Program-made: the position numbers and the translations under genes | NCBI GenBank assembly: GCA_015655115.1 | Contig: JAATFQ010000290.1 | Span: forward strand, 1 to 64,000 | Origin: Sphingobacteriales bacterium | GTDB lineage: Bacteria > Bacteroidota > Bacteroidia > Sphingobacteriales > Sphingobacteriaceae | Length of the DNA stretch: 64,000 nt | Direction of reading: 5' to 3' | Shown: positions 25,148 through 35,029 of the stretch, piece after piece | How the letters are laid out: each line of letters starts with the position of its first letter | How positions within the stretch are numbered: position 1 is the first letter of the stretch | Notes under the pieces: model-generated | What the model was told of the DNA's origin: nothing | Database searches by the model: none | What the model saw: only the letters and a program-made list of their open reading frames with translations

Positions 25148-25789
25148 TTACTTAAGCAGGGCCATTTCTTTGAGTTCTTCTGAAATCTCTTTAGAGATCT
25201 CGATAATATCATCAGCAACATGTTTGTTGTTCAGGATTACTTTCTGACATGAATCTTTATAAGGAAGAAGGAATTGCTTATATGCAGGCATAACGTGGTT
25301 TACCCATTGATACATTACCATATCACGGGTATAACCACGTTCTATTTCATCTCTGGAAATCCTTCTGTTCAGCGTGATCTCTTCATCGGCATCCATAAAA
25401 ATCTTAAGGTCAAATAACGCTGCAATTTTAGGATAGTGGAAAACAAAGAGGCCCTCTACAATAATGATAGGAGCTGTAGAGATGTTCAGCAAGCGGGCAT
25501 TTTCCTCGTCGGTATTAAAAGTATATTCTTTTTTCCGGATCGAGCCACCATTGAGGAGCAACTGGATGTCATGTAATAGCCTCTCGTCGTCTATGCCTTC
25601 CGGCAGGTCAAAGTTAATCCAGCCGTTCTCGTCTATCTTTTGAGTGCTCTTAGGCCGATAGTAATCATCCTGTGAAATTAAGCATACTTCATTTGCATTG
25701 AAATGATGGAGAAAACACTTCAGGAAGAAGGTTTTTCCTGAGCCACTGCCACCTGCAACCCCAATTATGTATGGCTTATTATTGTTCAT
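25148..25789 (-). CDS. udk: Uridine kinase
   Basis: Phosphorylates uridine and cytidine in pyrimidine salvage. The P-loop GGSGSGKT spans 13-20. The substrate region DDYYRP, the IIIVEGLFVFHYPKIAALFDLKIFMDAD block and the lid RRISRDEIERGY are all present in order. Its start overlaps the LysM gene's end by 11 bases, so the two are cotranscribed, LysM gene first. Confidence 0.92.
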   Translation of the reverse strand: MNNNKPYIIGVAGGSGSGKTFFLKCFLHHFNANEVCLISQDDYYRPKSTQKIDENGWINFDLPEGIDDERLLHDIQLLLNGGSIRKKEYTFNTDEENARLLNISTAPIIIVEGLFVFHYPKIAALFDLKIFMDADEEITLNRRISRDEIERGYTRDMVMYQWVNHVMPAYKQFLLPYKDSCQKVILNNKHVADDIIEISKEISEELKEMALLK

Positions 25790-27008
25790 TTGCTTGTCCG
25801 CTGTATGTTATATTACAAAAAAATCTTTTGTCCAATGCTCCTAACGCATCTGCTACCGCTTTTGTCATCACTATGATCACATCTTTGGTGGACTCATTTT
25901 CGGTAAATTTACCAATAACTTTTGCAAAGGTAGATCTATTTGTCATTGGATTAGTAATTTTCATGATTGTACCTACCGGTGCGGTGCGGTGTAGTACCAG
26001 CATTTTTGAAGAATCAAGGTCGGGATCTGTGATCCATGTTGCTGTACCTTTTTCGTCCAGCTGACTTAAGCCGTAGCGGCTTGGCGGTAATCTTAAAGAA
26101 GGGTTTTTAACTGAGCCCAGAGAATCTGCTTCGGCATCATCTGTTTCGCCATGCAGGTCCATTACCGGATACTGGCCCTTAATCAGCAATTTCTGACCTA
26201 CATACAATGAATTGCTGGTCAGGTTATTTTTAGCTTTGAGCTGGTCCATTGTCAGGTCGTATTTTGTAGCAATGGAGTACATGGTTTCATTTGAAGCTAC
26301 AATATGTGCAATAAATTCTTCCTGTTTCTCTGCTTTCTCTGCGGGTACTTCCTGCTTTTTAGGACCTGGATGTTTTTTATACTGGTTTTGTGCCTGAACA
26401 GGCGCTGGTGTCTGTACTGTAGGCTGCGTTTGTACCTGCTGCTGGTTAACCGGTGCTTCGGCTACTACAGGAGAGGTTGTCACTGTGCCGTCTTCAGCGA
26501 TACCATTCTTGTTATAGATTTTCAGCACTTGGCCAATGCGTAGATTAATTGTCCGCAGGCTATTTAGCTGTTTAATATCTGCAACAGTGGTGCCATATTT
26601 TTCTGCCAGCATATTCAGGTTCTCCTTGCGTTGTACAGCATGCTCAATAATTGCTGCATTTTCACTACCAGCATTACTATTGTCAGTATTACTATTATTT
26701 GGAACCGTAGCGGTCACTTCTTTCTTAGGATTAGACCGCCTGCTTTCATTAAAAGGGATTTCTGTGGGCACTTTGATCAATACACCAATTTGAAGGTATT
26801 TATTATCGTTGTAAGCCATGATCGCTTTGGGACTAATGCCATATCGCCTGCCAACAGAGTAGTAAGTATCTTTTGGTTCAATTTTATGAAGGATCAACTT
26901 TTTGCCATTCAGATTTTCAACGCCAATTGAATCTCTCCGATCACCTGCTTTCGCGGTAGATAGGTTTAGGGAAATGGCAAATATTACCAGGATATAATAT
27001 TTTTGCAT
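25779..27008 (-). CDS. Secreted LysM-repeat protein with C-terminal double-psi beta-barrel
   Basis: A roughly 409-aa exported protein. A signal peptide (ILVIFAISLNLSTAKAG) is followed by three LysM peptidoglycan-binding modules: one beginning HKIEPKDTYYSVGRRYG, one HAVQRKENLNMLAEKYG and one HIVASNETMYSIATKYD. They are separated by Pro/Gln/Lys-rich linkers. The C-terminal 90 residues (LVLHRTAPVGTIMKITNPMTNRSTFAKVIGKF) look like an RlpA-type double-psi barrel. It probably binds the cell wall; whether it is lytic is unclear, since the RlpA catalytic Asp/His are not obvious. The ATG at 27008 replaces the track's upstream TTG. Confidence 0.85.
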   Translation of the reverse strand: MQKYYILVIFAISLNLSTAKAGDRRDSIGVENLNGKKLILHKIEPKDTYYSVGRRYGISPKAIMAYNDNKYLQIGVLIKVPTEIPFNESRRSNPKKEVTATVPNNSNTDNSNAGSENAAIIEHAVQRKENLNMLAEKYGTTVADIKQLNSLRTINLRIGQVLKIYNKNGIAEDGTVTTSPVVAEAPVNQQQVQTQPTVQTPAPVQAQNQYKKHPGPKKQEVPAEKAEKQEEFIAHIVASNETMYSIATKYDLTMDQLKAKNNLTSNSLYVGQKLLIKGQYPVMDLHGETDDAEADSLGSVKNPSLRLPPSRYGLSQLDEKGTATWITDPDLDSSKMLVLHRTAPVGTIMKITNPMTNRSTFAKVIGKFTENESTKDVIIVMTKAVADALGALDKRFFCNITYSGQANEQ

Positions 27009-27133
27009 TAATGGGATTGGTTTATAATGGGGCAATAATACGAATAAAATACGGGAGCCTCAATTTTCAGTTATAAACGACAAATATGCTGCTCTATTAT
27101 CCTTTTCAGCTTTTTTAAAAACCATTCATTAGT

Positions 27134-27141
27134 TATCTTTG
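27134..27141 (+). promoter_or_regulatory. -7 element for dps
   Basis: TATCTTTG matches TAnnTTTG, 46 bases before the dps ATG. No clear -33 TTG is at the usual distance. Confidence 0.4.
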
Positions 27142-27187
27142 TTATCTTAATAAGATTTAAACAATAAAATTAAAAATACGACATATA

Positions 27188-27667
27188 ATGGATGCAAAAG
27201 AAATTAGTTTGAATGAAAAAGAAGTAAAACCAGTTGTTGATTTGCTGAACGACTACCTTGCAAATTACCATGTTCATTACCAAAAATTACGAGGATGCCA
27301 CTGGAATATTAAGGGGCAGAACTTTTTTACGCTACATGTTAAATTCGAAGAATTATATACCAATGCACAATTAACGATTGATGAAATTGCTGAACGTGTA
27401 CTCACATTAGGAAAACCACCACATAGCCGTTTCTCTGATTATATCAGTGAATCTGGTATCAAAGAAATCAATACTATAGGTTTACAGGATTTGGCGATGG
27501 TAGATGCTGTTCTTGAAGATATGGCACACCTTATCCAATTAGAACGCGATCTGCTTGAAGCTTCAGACGCTGCGGGAGACGATGGTACCAATGACATGGT
27601 GAACCGCTTTATGCAGTACAAAGAAAAAAATACCTGGATGTTACGTTCATTTGCAGGCAAGAAATAA
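27188..27667 (+). CDS. dps: Dps-family DNA-protecting ferritin-like protein
   Basis: Dps forms a 12-subunit shell that oxidises and stores iron with peroxide and protects DNA in starvation. The intersubunit ferroxidase residues have exactly the family spacing: H38, H50, D65 and E69 (CHWNIKGQNFFTLH, then TIDEIAERV). The 159-aa length is normal. The N-terminus is short and not strongly basic, so direct DNA binding is uncertain. Confidence 0.93.
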   Translation: MDAKEISLNEKEVKPVVDLLNDYLANYHVHYQKLRGCHWNIKGQNFFTLHVKFEELYTNAQLTIDEIAERVLTLGKPPHSRFSDYISESGIKEINTIGLQDLAMVDAVLEDMAHLIQLERDLLEASDAAGDDGTNDMVNRFMQYKEKNTWMLRSFAGKK

Positions 27668-27691
27668 CTGGCAATCTAATTTTAATGCAGG

Positions 27692-27718
27692 AAACCATGT
27701 TGAGAAGCATGGTTTTTT
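27692..27718 (+). terminator. Terminator after dps
   Basis: An 8-bp stem AAACCATG / CATGGTTT is followed by a T-run. Confidence 0.7.
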
Positions 27719-27753
27719 GTGTTTACATACAGTGTAGAAATAAGAATTCTGCC

Positions 27754-27761
27754 TACCTTTG
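27754..27761 (+). promoter_or_regulatory. -7 element immediately before ubiD
   Basis: TACCTTTG ends only 6 bases before the ATG, which would place the transcript start at or next to the start codon (leaderless mRNA). No -33 TTG is at the usual distance. Confidence 0.4.
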
Positions 27762-27767
27762 GTCACA

Positions 27768-29579
27768 ATGGGATATAAAAGCTTAACCGAATGTGTTGCC
27801 GATTTAGAGGCACACGGTCATTTATTGCGCATTAAAGAAGAGGTAGATCCTTATCTGGAGATGGCTGCCATACACCTGCAGGTGTATGCACAGCAAGGAC
27901 CTGCCTTGTTTTTCGAGAAAGTAAAAGGCAGCCCTTTTCCGGCGGTGTCAAACCTGTTTGGAACATTGGAGAGATCTAAATTTATGTTCCGCGACAGTCT
28001 GCCGAATGTGGAAAAGCTGGTGTCCTTACGTTCGGACCCTATAAAAGCATTGAAGAATCCTTTGAAATATGCCGGGGCAGCACTTACTGCATTATCAGCA
28101 CTGCCGATGAAACAGAGCCTGTTTAAGTCGGCCTTTAAAAAAACAACCATCAGTGAGCTTCCCCAAATCGTGAACTGGCCAATGGATGGTGGCCCCTTTG
28201 TTACCATGCCTCAGGTATATACTGAAGATCCGGACAAACCGGGAATTATGAACGCCAATCTGGGCATGTACAGGATCCAGCTGGCGGGCAATGAATATAT
28301 AAAAGATGCAGAAATAGGGTTGCATTACCAGATTCATCGCGGCATAGGTATTCATCAGGCTAAAGCAAATGCAAAAGGGCAGCCTTTAAAAGTAAGTGTA
28401 TTTATCGGGGGACCGCCTTCGCATCCGCTCGCGGCAGTAATGCCTTTACCAGAAGGGCTGTCGGAAATGACCTTCGCAGGAGCATTAGGCAACCGCCGTT
28501 TCAGGTATTTTTATGATGATGAAGGTTTCTGCCTGTCTGCCGATGCAGATTTTGTGATCACCGGTACGGTATATCCTCATGAAACAAAACCGGAAGGCCC
28601 TTTTGGGGATCATTTGGGTTATTACAGTCTGACACACCCTTTCCCATTAATGAAAGTGCATAATGTGTACCATCGTGAAGATGCTATCTGGTCGTTTACC
28701 GTTGTAGGCCGTCCGCCGCAGGAGGATACGAGTTTTGGCGCATTGATACATGAAATTACCGGATCGGCCTTGCCGCAGGAAATACATGGTTTAAAAGAAG
28801 TAAATGCTGTAGATGCAGCAGGGGTACACCCTTTATTATTTGCTATTGGCAGCGAAAGATATACTCCTTACTTAAAAGGGCGCAGGCCACAGGAAATCCT
28901 GACTATAGCGAATCACATCCTGGGGAAAAACCAGCTCAGCCTGGCAAAGTACTTATTCATCGCTGCGCGTGAAGATGACGAAAGCCTGGATACACATGAT
29001 ATTGAAAAGTTTTTACACCATATTCTGTCGCGCATAGATTTAAAAAGGGACCTCCATTTTTATACACAGACCACAATAGATACATTAGACTATAGTGGGC
29101 AGGGACTGAACAGTGGCTCTAAGGTTGTTATTGCTGCAGCCGGGGAGGTGCTAAGGGTACTAACGGCAGAGCTGCCCGCAGGAGTTACTATTCCTGAACC
29201 ATTTGTTGAACATGCAATGGTAATGCCGGGTGTTCTTGCCATTACTGCCCCTGAATATGTTGATGCCAGGGTCGCCGGATTTGAAATTTACGGTTTGGCA
29301 GAGCATTTAGAAAATCAGGAGCTGAGTGGGCTTGCCCTGATAGTCCTTTGCGACGATGCAGCGTTTACTGCTGCGAATATCAATAATTTTGTGTGGGTAA
29401 CTTTTACAAGGAGCAATCCCGCTGTTGATATCAACGGTGTAGGAGGGGCCTTTTTATCGCCGAAGCATTGGGGTTGTACAGGCCCTTTGATTATAGATGC
29501 AAGGAAAAAACCGCACCATGCTCCGGAATTGATTATGGATAAAGAAGTGGAACTGAATTTGAAAAGGTTCAATCTTTAA
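27768..29579 (+). CDS. UbiD family decarboxylase
   Basis: A 603-aa UbiD-type prenyl-FMN-dependent (de)carboxylase. Family landmarks are NLFGTLERSKFMF, the central QIHRGIGIHQAKA, the cofactor/metal segment ETKPEGPFGDHLGYYS and PPQEDTSFG. UbiD enzymes remove carboxylates from aromatic or alpha,beta-unsaturated acids and need the cofactor made by UbiX, also encoded in this window. A role in quinone (menaquinone or futalosine-pathway) synthesis is plausible but not shown by neighbours. The ATG is used instead of the TTG three codons upstream. Confidence 0.9.
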   Translation: MGYKSLTECVADLEAHGHLLRIKEEVDPYLEMAAIHLQVYAQQGPALFFEKVKGSPFPAVSNLFGTLERSKFMFRDSLPNVEKLVSLRSDPIKALKNPLKYAGAALTALSALPMKQSLFKSAFKKTTISELPQIVNWPMDGGPFVTMPQVYTEDPDKPGIMNANLGMYRIQLAGNEYIKDAEIGLHYQIHRGIGIHQAKANAKGQPLKVSVFIGGPPSHPLAAVMPLPEGLSEMTFAGALGNRRFRYFYDDEGFCLSADADFVITGTVYPHETKPEGPFGDHLGYYSLTHPFPLMKVHNVYHREDAIWSFTVVGRPPQEDTSFGALIHEITGSALPQEIHGLKEVNAVDAAGVHPLLFAIGSERYTPYLKGRRPQEILTIANHILGKNQLSLAKYLFIAAREDDESLDTHDIEKFLHHILSRIDLKRDLHFYTQTTIDTLDYSGQGLNSGSKVVIAAAGEVLRVLTAELPAGVTIPEPFVEHAMVMPGVLAITAPEYVDARVAGFEIYGLAEHLENQELSGLALIVLCDDAAFTAANINNFVWVTFTRSNPAVDINGVGGAFLSPKHWGCTGPLIIDARKKPHHAPELIMDKEVELNLKRFNL

Positions 29580-29660
29580 GATGTGGGAGATTGAGAAATA
29601 ATTAAACTGATTTATATAATTATCCCGACGCAAACAATACCAGTGAATAGATTAGAAACA

Positions 29661-29697
29661 AAAATCCCCTGCTATGATTAGCAAGGGATTTTTTGTT
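29661..29697. terminator. Bidirectional terminator between ubiD and fadL-like genes
   Basis: An interrupted stem AAAATCCC...TAGC / GCTA...GGGATTTT is flanked by A and T runs, suited to ending both convergent transcripts. Confidence 0.7.
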
Positions 29698-29724
29698 TTT
29701 GACTGTGTGAATGACAGACTGATC

Positions 29725-31272
29725 CTAGAATCTGACGCCAACTGTTAAGAATACATTATTTCTTGCAATCTTAGCATCTGCCACAGGGACATCACTTGCA
29801 ACATCAAGGTCATATGGGTTGAATGTATTATGTGTTTCCTGACGCTGATAAGCCAGATCCACGTAATATTGGCTCACCCTGTATCCGATACCACCCGAAT
29901 AAGATTTAATTTCAGAAAGATTGCTGTCGTCAAATTTGTAAGGTGTACCATTCACGCCATAACCAGCCCTTAAGCTAAATTTGTCGATTTTGTATTCTGC
30001 CCCAACTCTGTAATTAATAGCATCAGTATAGTTCTGTTTAATATAGACATTGTTCTCATCTATAATATCTCTATATCCATCACTTACAGAAAGTTTAGTC
30101 GAGCCGTAATCTACATAGTCAACATCGGCAGACAATAATAAGCTTTGGCCTAAAATAACGCTTGCACCAACTGAACCTTTATAAGGGGTACGCAGATTAT
30201 AATTGAAGTCAGAATAATATACATTATTATTTGAAGAACTAATCAGGCTACCACCAGACGAGAAACCCACATCCAATACATCATCGAATGTTTCTTCGAT
30301 ATGCATCCATGTTGGAGATTGGAAAGTAGCACCTATTCTCACTGCATTTACAGGTTTGTAAATTAATCCTACTCTTGCATTAAAGCCAGCACCATCAGTG
30401 TTTTGATTAGATCTGTAAATCAGGTTATAATCATTGCCTAACTGGTCATTATTTTCCGTAGGATTTGCAGTTGTTCCCGGATCAATGATCGTTCCTGATT
30501 CTCTGTACAGTCGATCATTGTTATAATTTACGTTTACAAAGCCTAAACTTCCTCCCAGGTACAATTTGTTCGAGATATTAATAGCACCGGAGAAGTTAAG
30601 TTCTGAAGTAGATCCCGATCTTAGTTCGCTGTTACTTTGAGTATTAGGCAGGCTGGTTGCCGGCGCATAAGCAATCTCATTATTGATTAATCCGTCAAAC
30701 AGGTTGTTTCTGTAACCTACCGCAGGCAAGCTTTGATTATTGCCATCAAGAAGGTCGTCTGAAGTAGAGCCATAAGCGCGTTGTGCAAGGTCATCTGCAA
30801 AAGATGAATTTGGATTTTTGCCACTGTAGTTAAAATCGCCTCCAAAATCATTGTTTCTGTTATAGCCGATTCCCCAAACTACACTAACCACACCTTTATT
30901 CAAGTCAGCCCCTTTTGGTCTCACAACAGGATTATACCAGACTGCTGCTGCCTGATTCAGATTTAATCGGTTCTTAGTACTTTTTGTATCCTGACCAAAA
31001 TAAGTCGCATCAGATTTCACATTATTGAACTCTGGTGTGATACTGAATTCTGAGCGGGTGAACATACCCAGACCTGCAGGGTTACCACCAATAGAGCTGA
31101 TATCACCACCAAGACTGATCTGCGCATTTCCCAAACCTTTAAAGCGGGCAGTACTTCCGTAATCTGTGCGCGAAAATCTTAGAGCATCGCCGGCATATAC
31201 ACCACTTTGAGCATAAATATTACCTGTAGTAGCTACTGTAGCTACTACCAGGAGTTGTATGAATTTTTTCAT
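29725..31272 (-). CDS. OmpP1/FadL-family outer-membrane protein
   Basis: A 515-aa outer-membrane beta-barrel with a cleavable signal peptide (about residues 1-21). The first mature residues, ALRFSRTDYGSTARFKGLGNAQISLGGD and then SSIGGNPAGLGMFTRSEF, match the N-terminal hatch of the OmpP1/FadL/TodX hydrocarbon transporter family. Alternating amphipathic strands follow, and the chain ends with an aromatic residue (NNVFLTVGVRF), as barrels do. The substrate is probably hydrophobic. A Gly-rich lipoprotein gene lies 20 bases upstream in the same direction. Confidence 0.88.
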   Translation of the reverse strand: MKKFIQLLVVATVATTGNIYAQSGVYAGDALRFSRTDYGSTARFKGLGNAQISLGGDISSIGGNPAGLGMFTRSEFSITPEFNNVKSDATYFGQDTKSTKNRLNLNQAAAVWYNPVVRPKGADLNKGVVSVVWGIGYNRNNDFGGDFNYSGKNPNSSFADDLAQRAYGSTSDDLLDGNNQSLPAVGYRNNLFDGLINNEIAYAPATSLPNTQSNSELRSGSTSELNFSGAINISNKLYLGGSLGFVNVNYNNDRLYRESGTIIDPGTTANPTENNDQLGNDYNLIYRSNQNTDGAGFNARVGLIYKPVNAVRIGATFQSPTWMHIEETFDDVLDVGFSSGGSLISSSNNNVYYSDFNYNLRTPYKGSVGASVILGQSLLLSADVDYVDYGSTKLSVSDGYRDIIDENNVYIKQNYTDAINYRVGAEYKIDKFSLRAGYGVNGTPYKFDDSNLSEIKSYSGGIGYRVSQYYVDLAYQRQETHNTFNPYDLDVASDVPVADAKIARNNVFLTVGVRF

Positions 31273-31292
31273 TTAGTATTTTAGATACATTA

Positions 31293-32189
31293 TTAATTTC
31301 TTCCACCACGGCCGCCACCTGATCTGCCGCCACCGCCATAGCTTCCTGACGATCTGCTGCTACCCATACCAGAGCTGCTTTGAGAACTTCTTTGCGGGGT
31401 ATAGCTTTCAGTTCTTTGAGGTCTTGTAGATGACCTGTCAACCGATCTTGAAGAAGTATTACCCTGTTGATATGTCCTGCCCGATGCTGTTACACCGCGT
31501 GTGTTTCTTCCAGACACAACGTTTCCATTGGCATCATATCTTCTTGAGCCTGTACCATTATAAGATCCACGTCCGTAACTGCTGTTTTCTAAACCTCTGC
31601 CCGTCCTTGGACTGTAGTTGCTGATTCTGCCACGTCCCCAGCCGCCGCCATAATAGCCGCCACCGTAGTAACCACCGCCCCAGAGTCCGCCATAATAACC
31701 ACCGCCCCATCCCCATGGAGAATAGAAAGGATCATATAAGCCTCCCCAGCCGTAACCTCCCCAGCCATAACCGCCATAAAGGCCTCCCCAGCCATAGCCA
31801 GATCCCCAGCCACCATAGAAACCGTTACCGAATCCGAATCCCATGCCTAAGGTTATGCCAGGGTAATATCCTCCATAAAAAGAGTCATAATAAAAGGGAT
31901 CATAATAATTTCTGTATGGGCTTCCATAATAGAATCTGTTGATCCTGGAAGAGTAGCTCATATCCGTGTATAGATCATCGCTACCATAGTAGTCGTCGTT
32001 ATCCTGATTATCATCGTAGACCTGTGTAGATTGTACAGGCACGGGACGTGTATATTCAACAGCTTGGGCTGTTGTTCCATAAACGTCATCATCATTGCGC
32101 GTTTGCTGGGCCATCTGTGGCACAGAACAGGAGGAAACGGCGAGTGCCGTAACCACCAGCATGCTGGTAAATAAATGGTTAGGTTTCAT
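31293..32189 (-). CDS. Gly/Tyr/Trp-rich low-complexity lipoprotein
   Basis: A predicted lipoprotein (signal peptide, lipobox AVSSC) of about 298 aa when started at the ATG before the signal sequence; the track start adds 28 unlikely residues. After an acidic Asp/Tyr-rich segment, the centre is built of GYGWGGLYGGYGWGG- and GGGYYGG-like repeats. The C-terminal third is Ser/Arg/Gly-rich. No enzymatic domain is visible. Composition resembles adhesive or prion-like surface proteins; the function is unknown. It precedes the FadL-like gene and probably shares its transcript. Confidence 0.75.
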   Translation of the reverse strand: MKPNHLFTSMLVVTALAVSSCSVPQMAQQTRNDDDVYGTTAQAVEYTRPVPVQSTQVYDDNQDNDDYYGSDDLYTDMSYSSRINRFYYGSPYRNYYDPFYYDSFYGGYYPGITLGMGFGFGNGFYGGWGSGYGWGGLYGGYGWGGYGWGGLYDPFYSPWGWGGGYYGGLWGGGYYGGGYYGGGWGRGRISNYSPRTGRGLENSSYGRGSYNGTGSRRYDANGNVVSGRNTRGVTASGRTYQQGNTSSRSVDRSSTRPQRTESYTPQRSSQSSSGMGSSRSSGSYGGGGRSGGGRGGRN

Positions 32190-32238
32190 AATATGTGAGT
32201 TCTTTGTGTGTTTAACAAATATTGTAGCGATAAATTTA

Positions 32239-32246
32239 TAAATTTG
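32239..32246 (+). promoter_or_regulatory. -7 element for proS
   Basis: TAAATTTG matches TAnnTTTG, 47 bases before the proS ATG. Confidence 0.35.
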
Positions 32247-32293
32247 CTCCCTACCATACAAGTTATTTAACACAAAAAACGTTCCAATCAGTT

Positions 32294-33766
32294 ATGAGCA
32301 AAGGTATTACAAGTAAAAACGAGGATTATTCCCAATGGTATAACGACATTGTTATAAAGGCCGACCTTGCTGAACACTCAGCAGTGCGCGGCTGCATGGT
32401 GATAAAGCCCTATGGATATTCGATTTGGGAAAAAATGCAGGCAGTTTTAGATCAGAAATTCAAAGATACAGGGCACAGTAATGCCTATTTTCCCTTATTC
32501 ATTCCAAAGTCATTTTTCTCTAAGGAGGCGGCGCATGTTGAGGGATTCGCGACAGAATGTGCTGTAGTGACACATTATCGGCTGAAAAATGACGGAGAAG
32601 GAAATATTATAGTTGACCCTGATGCTAAACTTGAAGAGGAACTAATTGTAAGGCCAACTTCAGAAACGATCATATGGAACACCTATAGAGGCTGGGTTCA
32701 GTCTTATCGCGACTTGCCAATATTAGTCAATCAATGGGCTAACGTTGTGCGTTGGGAAATGCGCACACGCTTATTTCTCCGCACGGCAGAATTTTTATGG
32801 CAAGAGGGACATACTGCTCATGCTACGCAGCAGGAAGCTATTGAAGAGACAGAGAGAATGCTCGATGTATATTCAGACTTTGCTGAAAACTGGATGGCAT
32901 TGCCGGTAATCAGAGGAAGGAAAACTGCCAATGAGCGTTTTGCAGGGGCTTTGGATACCTATTGTATTGAAGCATTGATGCAGGATGGCAAAGCATTGCA
33001 GGCAGGTACATCACACTTTTTGGGGCAGAACTTTGCAAAGGCATTCGATGTTAAGTTTACCAATAAAGAAGGTAAGATTGAACATGTCTGGGCTACCTCA
33101 TGGGGAGTGTCTACACGTTTGATCGGAGCCTTGATTATGGCCCATAGTGATGATGCTGGCTTAGTGCTGCCGCCAAAATTAGCACCTATCCAGGTGGTTA
33201 TTGTGCCTATCTATAAAGGAGAGGACGACCTTAAAAATATCACCAGGTTTGTTGATGAACTGGTGATGAAACTAAAACGTTTAGGTATTTCAGTAAAATA
33301 TGATGACCGTGATACCCAGCGTCCAGGGTTTAAATTTGCAGAGTACGAATTAAAGGGTGTTCCGGTGCGTATTGCTATCGGCGGACGTGATATGGAGAAT
33401 GGCACCGTAGAAATCGCAAGGAGAGATACCAGGGAAAAAAGTACAGTAGCTCAGGAAGGGCTTGAAATTTACATTTCCAACTTATTGGAAGATATCCAGA
33501 CCAATATATATAAAAAGGCGTCAGATTACCGTTCTGAACATATTACTGAAGCCAATTCTTATGATGAGCTGAAAGACCTGCTGGATAATAAGGGTGGATT
33601 TATCTCAGCACACTGGGATGGTACTCCGGAAACAGAGCAGAAGATAAAAGATGATATTAAGGCTACCATCAGGTGTATTCCTTTAAATAATCCATTGGAA
33701 GACGGTGTTTGTGTTTATTCTGGTAAGCCATCTATTCAGCGTGTTTTATTTGCACGCGCTTATTAA
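32294..33766 (+). CDS. proS: Prolyl-tRNA synthetase (archaeal/eukaryote-like type)
   Basis: Class II aminoacyl-tRNA synthetase charging tRNA-Pro. It starts [27 protein letters not shown], and has motif-2-like and motif-3-like segments ([25 protein letters not shown], then [17 protein letters not shown]). An anticodon-binding domain and a C-terminal zinc-binding-like domain ending in Tyr follow. At 490 aa, with no INS editing insertion, it belongs to the ProS type shared with archaea and eukaryotes, standard in Bacteroidota. Confidence 0.95.
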   Translation: MSKGITSKNEDYSQWYNDIVIKADLAEHSAVRGCMVIKPYGYSIWEKMQAVLDQKFKDTGHSNAYFPLFIPKSFFSKEAAHVEGFATECAVVTHYRLKNDGEGNIIVDPDAKLEEELIVRPTSETIIWNTYRGWVQSYRDLPILVNQWANVVRWEMRTRLFLRTAEFLWQEGHTAHATQQEAIEETERMLDVYSDFAENWMALPVIRGRKTANERFAGALDTYCIEALMQDGKALQAGTSHFLGQNFAKAFDVKFTNKEGKIEHVWATSWGVSTRLIGALIMAHSDDAGLVLPPKLAPIQVVIVPIYKGEDDLKNITRFVDELVMKLKRLGISVKYDDRDTQRPGFKFAEYELKGVPVRIAIGGRDMENGTVEIARRDTREKSTVAQEGLEIYISNLLEDIQTNIYKKASDYRSEHITEANSYDELKDLLDNKGGFISAHWDGTPETEQKIKDDIKATIRCIPLNNPLEDGVCVYSGKPSIQRVLFARAY

Positions 33767-33800
33767 GCAGGGTAAATTGCCGACATAACAAATTATTCTT

Positions 33801-33838
33801 CAGCTGACCTATAAACGTATAGGTCGGCTGATTTTTTT
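33801..33838 (+). terminator. Terminator after proS
   Basis: A 13-bp stem with one interruption (CAGCTGACCTATA / TATAGGTCGGCTG) and loop AACG is followed by seven T. Confidence 0.85.
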
Positions 33839-33864
33839 AATAATACTGCTAAAAACATATTTAT

Positions 33865-35013
33865 ATGCTGAAGATGAAATTTGCAACCAAAGCTATACAC
33901 GCAGGGCAAGAGCCAGACCCAACAACAGGGGCGGTGATGACCCCTATTTATCAAACTTCTACTTATGCCCAGGCTTCGCCGGGCGACAATAAAGGCTTTG
34001 AATATTCAAGAGGAACCAACCCCACGCGTCAGGCCTTAGAGCATTGTCTTGCTGCATTGGAAAATGCAAAATACGGGCTTGCTTTTTCTTCGGGTATGGG
34101 TGCAACAGATACGGTAATGCGTCTGCTGGTACCTGGCGATGAGGTGATTACAGGGAATGATCTATACGGAGGCTCTTATAGGATTTTCACTAAGATCTAT
34201 GCTAAATACGGTATCAAATTCCATTTCCTTGACCTGTCGAAACCGGAAAATATACTGCCTTATATCAATGAAAAAACGAAACTAGTCTGGATAGAAACGC
34301 CTACTAATCCGACTATGCAGATTGTCGACATTGAAGGTATAGCTAAAATCACTAAAGAAAAGGGGCTGATTTTAACGGTGGATAACACTTTTGCCTCACC
34401 TTACCTGCAAAATCCTATAGACTTAGGTGCTGATATTGTGATGCATTCGGTAACCAAATACATTGGCGGACACTCTGATGTGGTAATGGGAGCGTTGTTG
34501 CTAAATGACGATGAACTCTATAAAAGTCTCTGGTTTATATACAATGCCTGCGGCGCCACACCGGGGCCTCAGGATGCCTTCTTGGTGCTGAGGGGAATTA
34601 AAACCCTGCATCTGCGCATGAAAGCACATTGTGAAAATGGAGAAAAAGTGGCTCATTATTTAAAGAACCATCCGAAGATCGATAAAATCTACTGGCCGGG
34701 GTTTGAAGATCATCCAAACCATGATATCGCTAAAAAACAAATGCGCGGTTTTGGCGGTATGGTTTCTATCACGCTCAAAGGAGCAGATCTGGCGGAAACA
34801 TTCCGTGTAGCCTCATCTTTTAAAGTGTTTACCCTTGCCGAATCGCTTGGTGGTGTAGAATCATTAATCAATCACCCGACTACGATGACCCATGGTTCTA
34901 TCCCAAAAGAAGAACGCGAAAAAGTAGGGGTGACGGACAATTTATTACGCTTGAGTGTAGGTGTTGAAGATATTGAAGATCTTTTGGCAGACCTGGAGCA
35001 GGCTCTTCGTTAG
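33865..35013 (+). CDS. PLP-dependent trans-sulfuration enzyme (cystathionine gamma-synthase/lyase type)
   Basis: A 382-aa Cys/Met-metabolism PLP enzyme. The PLP lysine is about residue 198 in SVTKYIGGHSDVVMG. YSRGTNPTR near residue 48, the FSSGMGA phosphate loop, the VDNTFASP aspartate and the C-terminal SLGGVESLINHPTTMTH complete the family pattern. GHSDVVMGA fits cystathionine gamma-synthase and gamma-lyase more than beta-lyase, but sequence does not separate synthase from lyase here, and no met genes are nearby. Confidence 0.88.
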   Translation: MLKMKFATKAIHAGQEPDPTTGAVMTPIYQTSTYAQASPGDNKGFEYSRGTNPTRQALEHCLAALENAKYGLAFSSGMGATDTVMRLLVPGDEVITGNDLYGGSYRIFTKIYAKYGIKFHFLDLSKPENILPYINEKTKLVWIETPTNPTMQIVDIEGIAKITKEKGLILTVDNTFASPYLQNPIDLGADIVMHSVTKYIGGHSDVVMGALLLNDDELYKSLWFIYNACGATPGPQDAFLVLRGIKTLHLRMKAHCENGEKVAHYLKNHPKIDKIYWPGFEDHPNHDIAKKQMRGFGGMVSITLKGADLAETFRVASSFKVFTLAESLGGVESLINHPTTMTHGSIPKEEREKVGVTDNLLRLSVGVEDIEDLLADLEQALR

Positions 35014-35029
35014 TGTTTACCTTCAAGCT

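Noticed and set aside
31589-31942. Overlapping ORFs on both strands inside the Gly-rich lipoprotein gene
   Set aside because: They arise from the repetitive GC-rich repeat DNA; only the frame with signal peptide and lipobox is credible.
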